Positions 1-6,275 of a stretch of 11,028 bases of DNA are shown here, one piece after another. The stretch is from the NCBI GenBank assembly GCA_009787035.1, contig WRGV01000004.1:3079-14106 (forward strand). The letters run 5' to 3'. Positions within the stretch are counted from its first letter, which is position 1. The number at the start of each line of letters is the position of its first letter. Both the position numbers and the translations under genes were made by a program. The notes below the pieces were generated by a model. That model had not been told where the DNA came from. It searched no databases and saw nothing but the letters and a program-made list of their open reading frames with translations. This DNA is from Propionibacteriaceae bacterium. GTDB lineage: Bacteria > Actinomycetota > Actinomycetes > Propionibacteriales > Propionibacteriaceae.

Positions 1-666
1 CATGTACAGCGGGTTGGTGTTGGGGTCGTTGTTGACGGTGCCGGCGGCGCCGCAGGGCCCGTCCTCACGGTTCGGCTGGTTCTTGAGGTCCTGCGCGTAG
101 CCCTTCCAGGTGATGCCCGCGGCGTCGAACTGGTTGAACAGCGTGGGAACCTGCGTCGGGTAGGTGCAGCCGTTGGTGCCGGCGGCGGCGTTCGCACCGG
201 CGGCCGAGAGCACCTGGCCGCGGTTGTTGCCGTCCTTGATGATCGTGTCGTTGGAGCCGAACATGGTGCTGACGTTGCCGCAGTCCTGCTGCGTGTCCTG
301 CTGCGGGGCCTGACCCGACACCAGCGTCAGGTAGTTGTCCATGCTGTAGTGGCCGGTGCCGTAGTAGTTGGTCAACAACGCGCCCTGGCTAGGCAGCGTC
401 TTCCACAGGTAGGTGTTCTGGTTCAGCCCGGTGAACGTCGCGTCGTACGACTTGTTCTCCAGGATGATCAGCCACACGTGCTTGATCTGGCCCTTCTGCA
501 GGCCGGTCGTGGTGATCATGGTTGAGGAGGGGGAGGACGGGGCGGCATCAGGGGCCGGCGCAGCAGCGGCGACGCCGGTGCTGAGCAGACCGCTCGCCAC
601 CACCGTGGCGGCGGCCACGGCGAGAATTAGTTTTCGTGGTGTTCCATGAGTGGACTGATTGACCAT
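1..666 (-). CDS. Secreted phosphoesterase / acid phosphatase family protein (3' part outside window)
   Basis: The reverse strand from the ATG at 666 stays open to the window edge, giving 222 residues without a stop. Residues 1-36 form a Sec-type signal peptide: basic RK at 11-12, a hydrophobic core at about 13-32, and a likely cut in the Ala run at 33-36 before an Ala/Pro/Ser-rich spacer. Next comes the pattern of the phosphoesterase superfamily (PF04185; acid phosphatase and phospholipase C-like enzymes). HVWLIILENKSYD lies at 63-75, with E70 and N71 matching metal ligands of the family. GHYSMDNYLTLVSGQ at 105-119 holds S108, the probable nucleophile position. A GYAQDL-like segment follows further on. 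The likely job is extracellular phosphate-ester hydrolysis; the substrate is unknown. GGAG at 677-680 lies 10 nt before the start, somewhat far. The C-terminal metal ligands lie outside the window, so activity cannot be judged. Family assignment is fairly sure. Confidence 0.82.
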   Translation of the reverse strand, partial: MVNQSTHGTPRKLILAVAAATVVASGLLSTGVAAAAPAPDAAPSSPSSTMITTTGLQKGQIKHVWLIILENKSYDATFTGLNQNTYLWKTLPSQGALLTNYYGTGHYSMDNYLTLVSGQAPQQDTQQDCGNVSTMFGSNDTIIKDGNNRGQVLSAAGANAAAGTNGCTYPTQVPTLFNQFDAAGITWKGYAQDLKNQPNREDGPCGAAGTVNNDPNTNPLYM

Positions 667-906
667 TATTGTATTGCTCCGTTGGTCATGGTGTTTAGGG
701 AGGATTCAGTTTGAATCCAGAGTATCCCCGGCGACCCGACCCGGATGAAGTCTGAGTGTTTTCTTGGGTAATTCTTACTTGCTGTGAACGACCTATTGAT
801 CGTGTATGTATAAGCCTTGCTGATGCCTTGAGCGCCGTCCGAGAAACTGGCCACAAAATGGTGGCAAACCGCCCGCACCCTATCGCCGGTTGCGCATAAT
901 AGGACG
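667..906. promoter_or_regulatory. Divergent intergenic region between phosphoesterase and lipoprotein genes
   Basis: This 240-bp stretch is visibly more AT-rich than its flanks and has no credible ORF. It must hold the promoters of both flanking genes. On the plus side a CATAAT element lies at 895-900. On the minus side I cannot pick a convincing -35/-10 pair. A 7-3-7 dyad sits at 702-718, and a weaker dyad GCCAC/GTGGC with a 6-nt loop lies at 850-865. A lone GTTCAC reads on the minus strand at 784-789, but without the second repeat expected of a PHO box. Confidence 0.6.
702..718. promoter_or_regulatory. 17-nt dyad GGATTCA-GTT-TGAATCC, possible operator
   Basis: GGATTCA at 702-708 and its exact reverse complement TGAATCC at 712-718 are separated by GTT. 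The site lies 36 bp upstream of the phosphoesterase start, in the 5' leader or promoter of that gene. The arms are too short and AT-containing, with no T tract, to be a terminator. The symmetry suits a dimeric DNA-binding protein. I do not recognise the motif as belonging to a named regulator. Confidence 0.35.
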
Positions 907-907
907 G
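895..907 (+). promoter_or_regulatory. -10 element CATAAT with transcription start predicted at the GTG codon (leaderless)
   Basis: CATAAT at 895-900 matches 5 of 6 bases of the TATAAT consensus. Counting 6-7 nt downstream puts the transcription start at about 907, the first base of the lipoprotein GTG codon. No recognisable -35 hexamer lies 16-18 bp upstream. The only Shine-Dalgarno-like AGGA (901-904) is 2 nt from the GTG, too close to work. Leaderless mRNAs are common in Actinobacteria, which makes this reading plausible. Confidence 0.5.
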
Positions 908-1476
908 TGAACAGGTTGAGCGCACGCAAACTATCCGCACTACTCCCCATCGTCTTGTCCGCTGCCCTCGGCATCGGCCTGACCGGCTGCTCCAGCACCC
1001 CCGCTCCCGTGAGCGACTGGGGCGGTTGGCCCTCGTTCCTGCCCTCCCACGAGCCCGTCCTCGACAAGACGCTGAACGGCTCTACGGCGAGCCCGGCCCT
1101 GTCCATCCAGGGCGAGGCCATCAATGTCACGCTGCCCAGCGGCGGCACCGTCCTGGTGACCACGCTCGGCCCCGCACTGCCCGACCAGAACCGGGCCGTG
1201 CCCGAGGAGACCATCGAGTGCACCTGGACGATCACGTTCCAGAACGCGACGACGTCCCTCAACGTCACCAACTCCGACTTCCGCATCCGCGACTCGCTCG
1301 GCGGCATCCACCTGCCCGCCTTCACCGACGACAGCGGCCCCGGCACCGTCAAGCCCGGCGCGACCAGCAGCTTCAAGGTGAAGACCACCCTGCCCGAGGG
1401 CGAGGGCCTGCTCTCCTACGCCCCCGACGGCAAGAATCCCGTAGCCACCTGGGACTTCATCGTCGAAGACGACTGA
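907..1476 (+). CDS. Small secreted lipoprotein, DUF4352-like Ig-fold domain, function unknown
   Basis: The product is 189 aa. Residues 1-28 form a lipoprotein signal: basic R3/R7/K8, a hydrophobic stretch at 9-25, and lipobox L-T-G-C with the lipidated Cys at 28. It should be anchored to the outer face of the membrane. The mature part is beta-rich and resembles DUF4352-type immunoglobulin-like domains. It has a central W-T-I-T-F strand, an 'F-R-I-R-D-S-L-G-G' segment near 115-125, a 'V-K-P-G-A-T-S-S-F-K-V' turn and strand, and a closing W-D-F-I-V strand. These domains usually have no enzymatic role. The GTG at 907 is chosen because a -10 element ends 7 nt earlier; a TTG at 916 is the other option (AGGA 11 nt upstream). 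The gene stands alone, divergent from the phosphoesterase and convergent with the 5S gene. I cannot name a function. Confidence 0.75.
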   Translation: MNRLSARKLSALLPIVLSAALGIGLTGCSSTPAPVSDWGGWPSFLPSHEPVLDKTLNGSTASPALSIQGEAINVTLPSGGTVLVTTLGPALPDQNRAVPEETIECTWTITFQNATTSLNVTNSDFRIRDSLGGIHLPAFTDDSGPGTVKPGATSSFKVKTTLPEGEGLLSYAPDGKNPVATWDFIVEDD

Positions 1477-1487
1477 TCTCCCCACAC

Positions 1488-1530
1488 GCAAAACGCCGCG
1501 CCCGGTGCGATACCGGACGCGGCGTTTTGC
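1488..1530. terminator. Bidirectional Rho-independent terminator
   Basis: A perfect 13-bp stem pairs GCAAAACGCCGCG (1488-1500) with CGCGGCGTTTTGC (1518-1530). After one C/A mismatch, a further 5-bp stem pairs CCGGT (1502-1506) with ACCGG (1512-1516) around a 5-nt loop. The stem has A4 on the 5' side and T4 on the 3' side, so it offers a T tract in both directions. It lies 11 bp after the lipoprotein stop and about 70 bp past the 5S stop, so it serves two convergent genes. Confidence 0.9.
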
Positions 1531-1566
1531 TTTGCAGTCCATCTAGGCCGCCGTGTGCTGGACACA

Positions 1567-1580
1567 CGTCAGGCCTGACG
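1567..1580. repeat. 14-nt perfect palindrome CGTCAGGCCTGACG
   Basis: The sequence equals its own reverse complement without a spacer. It lies 20 bp beyond the 5S stop codon, between that gene and the terminator. A neighbouring 6-bp hairpin (CGTGTG 1552-1557 with CACACG 1563-1568) overlaps it by 2 nt. With no loop and no T tract it is not a terminator in itself. It could be a protein-binding site or chance in GC-rich DNA. Confidence 0.4.
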
Positions 1581-1600
1581 CAACGCAGCTAGCGTCGTGA

Positions 1601-3121
1601 CTAGGCCCTGGCGATCGTCCAGACTTGCGGGGCACCGTCAATGGTGACGTTGTACTTGGTGGCACCCTCGGGCACCGGGACGTCGGCAGCAGGGGCCTCG
1701 GGCGCCGGGGCGGCCGGCTTCTCGACGGTGTACGGCAGCTTCGGGCCCTCGGCGCGGGTGGTGAAGAACTTGGCGGCGACCTGCGGGAACATGGCGTACG
1801 TCAGCACGTCCTCCTCGGTGCCGTCGAAGCCCTCGACCTTGGCGGCCTCGGCCTGCAGCTCGTCCCACTCCGGCTTGAGCAGGTCGGCCGGGCGGCACGT
1901 GATCGGATCCTTCTTGGCCCACGCCTGTGCGATCTTCACGACCTCCGGGTCACGCGGGGCAGGCGAGGCGCCGTAGTAGCCGAGCATCAGGTCGGCGAAC
2001 TCGCCGGTGAGCATCTTATACTCGCCCATCATCACGTTGAACACGGCCTGCGTGCCCACGATCTGGCTGGACGGCGTGACCAGCGGCGGGTAGCCGGCGG
2101 CCTCGCGCACCTTCGGCACCTCGGCCATGACCTCGTCCATCTTGTCGGCCGCGCCCTGGCTCTTCAGCTGGCTCTCCATGTTGGACAGCATGCCGCCGGG
2201 GATCTGCGAGCTGAAGATGTCGGTATCGACCAGCGTCGCCGACTCGAACGCCTTGTACTTGGGACGGACCGCGGCGAAGTGGTCGCGGATGCGGTGCAGG
2301 CAGCCCATGTCGAGGCCGGTGGTGTAGCCGGTGCCTTCGAGCATCTCGACGACCGACTCGGTCGGGTTGTGGCCCGGGCCGAGGCTCAGCGAGCTGATGG
2401 ACGTGTCGACCACGTCCGCCCCCGCCTCGATGGCCTTCATCAGCGACACCTGCGTGACGCCCGTCGTCGAGTGGCAGTGCACCGAGATGAAGACATCCTG
2501 GCCGTACGTGTCCTTGATGCCCTTGACGATGTCGTACGCCGGCTGCGGCTTGAGCAGGGCGGCCATATCCTTCAGCGCGATGGAGTCGGCGCCCATGTCC
2601 AACAGCTGGCCGGCGAGCTTGATGTAGCCCTCGACGGTGTGCACGGGGCTGATCGTGTAGCAGATCGTGCCCTGCGCGTGCTTGCCGGAGCGCTTGACGG
2701 CGGCCATCGCATGCTCCAGGTTGCGCGGGTCGTTCATCGCGTCGAAGACGCGGAAGACATCCATGCCGTTCTCAGCAGACTTCTGGACGAAGCGATCAAC
2801 CACGCCGTCCTCGTAGTGCCGGTAGCCCAGCAGGTTCTGGCCGCGCAGCAGCATCTGCAGGCGCGTGTGCGGCATCAGCTCGCGGAACGTGCGCAGGCGC
2901 TTCCACGGATCCTCGTTGAGGAAGCGGATGCACGAGTCGTACGTCGCACCGCCCCAGCACTCGGCCGACCAGTATCCGGCCTTGTCGATGTCGGCGCAGG
3001 CGTCGACCATATCTTCCATGGCCATGCGCGTGGCCAGCAGCGACTGATGTCCGTCGCGCAGCACCAACTCGGTGATGCCAACCTTGCGCGCAGACGATGA
3101 AGGATTAACCGAAGAACTCAT
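1601..3121 (-). CDS. Methylmalonyl-CoA carboxytransferase 5S subunit (transcarboxylase, pyruvate carboxylating half)
   Basis: This 506-aa protein matches the known Propionibacterium 5S subunit (about 505 aa) almost end to end, as I recall that sequence. The subunit moves the carboxyl group from carboxybiotin on the 1.3S subunit to pyruvate, giving oxaloacetate, in the cytoplasmic propionate cycle. The HMGL-like TIM barrel spans about 15-285, followed by the conserved PYC/OADA carboxylase domain to about 465. Metal-site residues are present at the same numbers as in the studied enzyme: D23 in RDGHQ, K184 (the carbamylated lysine) in ALKDM, and H215/H217 in HCH. A Pro/Ala-rich linker (about 469-489) leads to a short beta tail. 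There is no biotin-accepting AMKM. The ATG at 3121 is preceded by AGAGGA about 8 nt upstream. It lies 64 bp behind the YbdD-like gene. The 12S and 1.3S genes are not in view. A pyruvate carboxylase or oxaloacetate decarboxylase subunit is the less likely alternative. Confidence 0.92.
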   Translation of the reverse strand: MSSSVNPSSSARKVGITELVLRDGHQSLLATRMAMEDMVDACADIDKAGYWSAECWGGATYDSCIRFLNEDPWKRLRTFRELMPHTRLQMLLRGQNLLGYRHYEDGVVDRFVQKSAENGMDVFRVFDAMNDPRNLEHAMAAVKRSGKHAQGTICYTISPVHTVEGYIKLAGQLLDMGADSIALKDMAALLKPQPAYDIVKGIKDTYGQDVFISVHCHSTTGVTQVSLMKAIEAGADVVDTSISSLSLGPGHNPTESVVEMLEGTGYTTGLDMGCLHRIRDHFAAVRPKYKAFESATLVDTDIFSSQIPGGMLSNMESQLKSQGAADKMDEVMAEVPKVREAAGYPPLVTPSSQIVGTQAVFNVMMGEYKMLTGEFADLMLGYYGASPAPRDPEVVKIAQAWAKKDPITCRPADLLKPEWDELQAEAAKVEGFDGTEEDVLTYAMFPQVAAKFFTTRAEGPKLPYTVEKPAAPAPEAPAADVPVPEGATKYNVTIDGAPQVWTIARA

Positions 3122-3185
3122 GCGTCCATCCTCTCACGGTGCCGACAGCATGGGAGCATCCCCACCGCGATCCGACAGATTGCGC

Positions 3186-3380
3186 TCAGCAACAGCGCGA
3201 ATCCATCGGCTGGTTGTCGATGCGCTGGCGCCAGAACTCGCGCTCCGACAAGGGCTCGTGGTCGTGATGCTCCACCGCGAAGCGCGCAAGGTAGCGCTGG
3301 TACGCCGTGTCGCCCATGAGCTCACGGACGTACCACGCCACCGCCTTGCCCGCACGCACCACCTGGGTGACCACCGGCAT
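3186..3380 (-). CDS. YbdD/YjiX family small protein, partner of CstA
   Basis: The product is 64 aa, the usual size (E. coli YbdD is about 65). It shows the family pattern: an N-terminal helix, a Y-x-x-Y-like segment (D-T-A-Y-Q-R-Y), H-H-x-H-E-P-L-S-E-x-E-F-W-R-x-R in the middle, and the terminal R-C-C. In E. coli the equivalent protein is needed for CstA-family transport; its biochemical role is not settled. The start at 3380 is supported by AGGA about 7 nt upstream, 14 bp past the cstA stop. That close spacing points to one transcript with cstA and probably coupled translation. The C-terminal vicinal Cys pair suggests metal or redox chemistry, which is inference. Confidence 0.9.
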   Translation of the reverse strand: MPVVTQVVRAGKAVAWYVRELMGDTAYQRYLARFAVEHHDHEPLSEREFWRQRIDNQPMDSRCC

Positions 3381-3394
3381 CGTCCGTCCTCACG

Positions 3395-5956
3395 CTACTT
3401 GGCGGCCGCCGGCTCGTGGTCCTTGAGGGACACGTGCCCGGCCAGCAGGGCCGGATCGCCGACCTGCTCGAACTCGGCCTCGACCTTCTTCTCCAGCGCG
3501 CTGGGCAGGAACTGCACGGGCGCGAACAGCTTCGACTCGACGGGCGGATCCTCCGAGGTGAACGTGTCCTTGTTCTTGATGGTGTTGACCACCCGGATGA
3601 TCGCGCAGATCAGCACCGTGAGCGACATCGCCAAGAACAGGATCGACAGGCTGCCCTGGATGAACGTGTTGCGCACCGTCGCGTTGGCGATGGCCAGCTG
3701 CGACGGATCGCCGGCGGCGGCCGTCACCGCCGCGCGGGCATTCGACCACTGCTTCCAGTATCCCAGCGCCGGGTCGGACGAGAAGATCTTCTGCACCGAG
3801 GCCGTGAACGTCGTCGAGACGTCCCAGACCAGCGGCACGATCGGGATCCAGATCCACTTGTGGTAGCCCTTGCGGGTCACCATCACGGTCACGATCATCA
3901 AGGCGATGGCCGCGATTAACTGGTTCGCGATGCCGAACAGCGGGTACAGCGTCTGGATGCCGCCGCGCGGATCGGTGACGCCCATCAGCAGCAGCGACCC
4001 CCAGCAGGCCACGACGACGGCCGTGCAGGCCCAGGCCCCGATGCGCCACGAGGGCTGCTTGAACTTCGGGACGAGGTTGCCGATCGCGTCCGACAGCTGG
4101 AACCGCGTCACGCGCGTCACGGCGTCCACGGCCGACAGGATGAACAGGGCCTCGAACATCACCGCGAAGTGGTACCAGAAGCTCATCATCGCCCGGCCGC
4201 CGAAGATGCGGTGCAAGATGTTGGCCATCGCGACGGCCAGCGTCGGGGCGCCGCCGGTGCGGCTGACGATCGACTGCTCGCCCACGTCGGAGGCGATCTG
4301 CTCCAGCGCCGCCTTGTCGTACACGGTGATCGTGGCACCGCCGCTCTCCGGCTGATCCCAGGTGACCTTCGGCCGGTCGCCCTTGGCGTCGACCACGCCC
4401 AGCTGCGTGACCGCCACCGCGGCCGAGGCCGCCTTGGCGTCGTCCGCGGCCGACTTCTCCGCAGGTGTCGCCGAGGCCAGCGTGCCCGCGGCGATCGTCG
4501 TCGTCCACTGCTTGACCATGTCGGTCGTGACCGGAACGGTCGTGGTTCCCGACGGCACGGTCTGGCCGGGCGTGTACACCGCGCCGGTGCTCTGGTCGAT
4601 CTGGACGCCGTCGTTCGCGGCCTTGGTCGCCAGCGTCATGATCGTCGCGGTCGAGGTGTTCATGGCGAAGTACGTGCCGACGTTCAGCGAAACGGCCGCG
4701 GCCAGCGCCATGATGGCCACGAACGACTCCATCAGCATGCCGCCGTACCCGATCATGCGGGCCTGGCCTTCCTTCTGGATCATCTTGGGCGTGGTGCCCG
4801 AGGCGACCGTGGCGTGCATGCCCGACAGCGCGCCGCAGGCGATCGTGATGAACAGGAACGGGAACAGGGCACCGGCGAACACCGGGCCGGCTGTGTTGTG
4901 CGCGAACGTGCTCACCGCGGCCGTCTGGGCGATCGGGCGCACCGCGACGATGCCGATCGCGAGGATGACGATGGTGCCGACCTTCATGAACGTCGACAGG
5001 TAGTCACGCGGGGTCAGCAGCAGCCAGACCGGCAGCACGGCGGCGAAGAAGCCGTACAGCACGACGGCCCACGACAGCTGGACGCCGGACAGCGACAGCG
5101 CGTTGGCGATGCCGGAGTGCGAGATCCAGTTGCCGGAGATGATGGCCAGGATCAGCAGCACGAAGCCGATGATCGATATCTCTGAGACCTTGCCTGGTCG
5201 GATGTAGCGCAGATACAGGCCCATCAGCAGGGCGATCGGGATGGTCAGGCCGATCGACCAGACGCTCCAGGGCGACCCGGTCATCGCGTTGACGCAGATC
5301 AGCGCCAGCACGGCCAGCACGATCATCAGCATGATGAAGACGCCGATCATGGCGACCGTGCCGCCGACCTTGCCGATCTCGTCGATGGCCATCTGGCCCA
5401 GCGAGCGCCCGCCACGGCGCATCGAGAAGAAGAGGACGAGCATGTCCTGGACGGCGCCCGCGAGGCAGACGCCGACGATGATCCAGATCGTGCCGGGCAG
5501 GTAGCCCATCTGGGCGCTCAGCACCGGGCCGACCAGCGGGCCGGCGCCGGCGATGGCCGCGAAGTGGTGGCCGTAGAGCACGCGGCGGTCGGTCGGGTCG
5601 AAGTCCTGGCCGTTGTTGACCCGCTCTGCCGGCGTGGCCCGCAGCGCGTCCGGACGCATGATCTTGCGCTGAATGAACAGCGCGTAGAAGCGGTAGGCGA
5701 TCGCGTACGAGCACACGGCCGCGACCACGAACCACAAGGTGTTGACCTGCTCGCCGCGGATCACGGCCAGCATCAGCCAGCCCACCGCGCCCAGCAGTGC
5801 GATGCACACCCACAACACGATGCGCCAGGGCGTCCACTTCTGGTGCGGCGCGATGCCGACCGGGATGCCTTGCTTGTTGCGGATGATGTAGTTGTTCTCC
5901 AGGTCGGTGTAGCGAGCCTTGATGGCAGCCAGCGGTCCTGGTGTCGTCGTCGACAT
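3395..5956 (-). CDS. cstA: CstA family transporter (carbon starvation protein A; pyruvate/peptide uptake)
   Basis: This is a large integral membrane protein of 853 aa with many hydrophobic segments from about residue 44 onward. It carries the CstA signature YGHHFAAIAGAGPLVGP at 128-144. Other family segments are GALSGMHATVASGTTPKMI (about 375-393), GEQSIVSRTGGAPTLAV after 554, and DAVTRVTRF later. CstA proteins are induced by carbon starvation; in E. coli they import pyruvate, and peptides were proposed earlier. An ATG at 5980 would add 8 residues, but the ATG at 5956 has GGGAGAG 5-6 nt upstream and begins the family-like N-terminus MSTTTPG, so I use it. At 853 aa it is longer than E. coli CstA (about 701), mostly because of an expanded loop at residues 434-553. 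It heads the cstA, YbdD-like, 5S gene row and diverges from the sugar-uptake operon. Confidence 0.93.
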   Translation of the reverse strand: MSTTTPGPLAAIKARYTDLENNYIIRNKQGIPVGIAPHQKWTPWRIVLWVCIALLGAVGWLMLAVIRGEQVNTLWFVVAAVCSYAIAYRFYALFIQRKIMRPDALRATPAERVNNGQDFDPTDRRVLYGHHFAAIAGAGPLVGPVLSAQMGYLPGTIWIIVGVCLAGAVQDMLVLFFSMRRGGRSLGQMAIDEIGKVGGTVAMIGVFIMLMIVLAVLALICVNAMTGSPWSVWSIGLTIPIALLMGLYLRYIRPGKVSEISIIGFVLLILAIISGNWISHSGIANALSLSGVQLSWAVVLYGFFAAVLPVWLLLTPRDYLSTFMKVGTIVILAIGIVAVRPIAQTAAVSTFAHNTAGPVFAGALFPFLFITIACGALSGMHATVASGTTPKMIQKEGQARMIGYGGMLMESFVAIMALAAAVSLNVGTYFAMNTSTATIMTLATKAANDGVQIDQSTGAVYTPGQTVPSGTTTVPVTTDMVKQWTTTIAAGTLASATPAEKSAADDAKAASAAVAVTQLGVVDAKGDRPKVTWDQPESGGATITVYDKAALEQIASDVGEQSIVSRTGGAPTLAVAMANILHRIFGGRAMMSFWYHFAVMFEALFILSAVDAVTRVTRFQLSDAIGNLVPKFKQPSWRIGAWACTAVVVACWGSLLLMGVTDPRGGIQTLYPLFGIANQLIAAIALMIVTVMVTRKGYHKWIWIPIVPLVWDVSTTFTASVQKIFSSDPALGYWKQWSNARAAVTAAAGDPSQLAIANATVRNTFIQGSLSILFLAMSLTVLICAIIRVVNTIKNKDTFTSEDPPVESKLFAPVQFLPSALEKKVEAEFEQVGDPALLAGHVSLKDHEPAAAK

Positions 5957-6039
5957 GGTCTCTCCCATCGCACAGTTCATCGTTGATAATGCGTTGACAG
6001 GGTCACGCTACCCCTAGCACAGCCTGCACGGCTTGGTTT

Positions 6040-6055
6040 CGGGACAAATGTCCCG
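6040..6055. promoter_or_regulatory. Dyad CGGGACA-AA-TGTCCCG, possible operator
   Basis: Two perfect 7-bp inverted arms are separated by AA. Outside one mismatched position (T6039/G6056), two further T-A pairs continue the symmetry, giving an imperfect 22-bp dyad from 6037 to 6058. It lies about 85 bp upstream of the cstA start and about 220 bp upstream of the binding-protein start. No T tract follows it, so it is not a terminator. The shape suits a dimeric repressor; the regulator is not identifiable from sequence. Confidence 0.4.
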
Positions 6056-6075
6056 GAAGCCAGGACGGACCGGTT

Positions 6076-6092
6076 GGTAACGATTCGGTAAC
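6076..6092 (+). repeat. Two GGTAAC direct repeats spaced 11 bp
   Basis: GGTAAC at 6076-6081 recurs at 6087-6092, so the repeats start 11 bp apart, about one helical turn. They lie in the divergent regulatory region, 17 bp upstream of the second TTGACA hexamer. This phasing is typical of sites bound side by side by a response regulator or activator, but two hexamers alone are weak evidence. Confidence 0.25.
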
Positions 6093-6275
6093 AGTTCCAG
6101 ACAGGCTGTTGACAGGCCAGGATGCGGATGGTTGTCTGATGCGCAACCGGTACCGCACGGCAGCGGACCGGAACACCGGATGGCCCGGCCTGCCTGACTC
6201 ATTGACCGACGCGCGGGACCACCCCACATGACCCCTCTGATGACGACGACCGCCATCTGACCTGAAAGGAACGAC

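Larger units (their letters stand above)
5957..6275. promoter_or_regulatory. Divergent regulatory region between cstA and the galactoside operon
   Basis: This 319-bp region has no ORF with a credible start. It must carry promoters for both operons. TTGACAGG occurs twice on the plus strand (5994-6001 and 6109-6116). The second is a perfect -35 hexamer, but the best downstream match (TTGTCT at 6132-6137, 17-bp spacer) is poor, so the plus promoter is not firmly placed. Symmetric or repeated motifs include CGGGACA-AA-TGTCCCG at 6040-6055, GGTAAC at 6076-6081 and 6087-6092, and the 8-nt palindrome CGGTACCG at 6148-6155. The AACCGGT at 6145-6151 is the inverse of ACCGGTT at 6069-6075. No regulator gene is adjacent in view. 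Confidence 0.55.

Noticed and set aside
784..789. GTTCAC on the minus strand as a PHO box for the phosphoesterase
   Set aside because: Streptomyces-type PHO boxes need at least two repeats at 11-bp spacing; the neighbouring windows do not match.
1625..3100. Long open frame on the plus strand opposite the 5S gene
   Set aside because: It is antisense to a clearly recognised gene; its product is an Arg/His/Val-rich low-complexity chain with no known domain, as expected from GC-rich codon shadows.
6139..6234. 31-codon frame in the intergenic region before the binding-protein gene, considered as a leader peptide
   Set aside because: It has no ribosome binding site, no hydrophobic or repeated-codon character, and no attenuator hairpin behind it.
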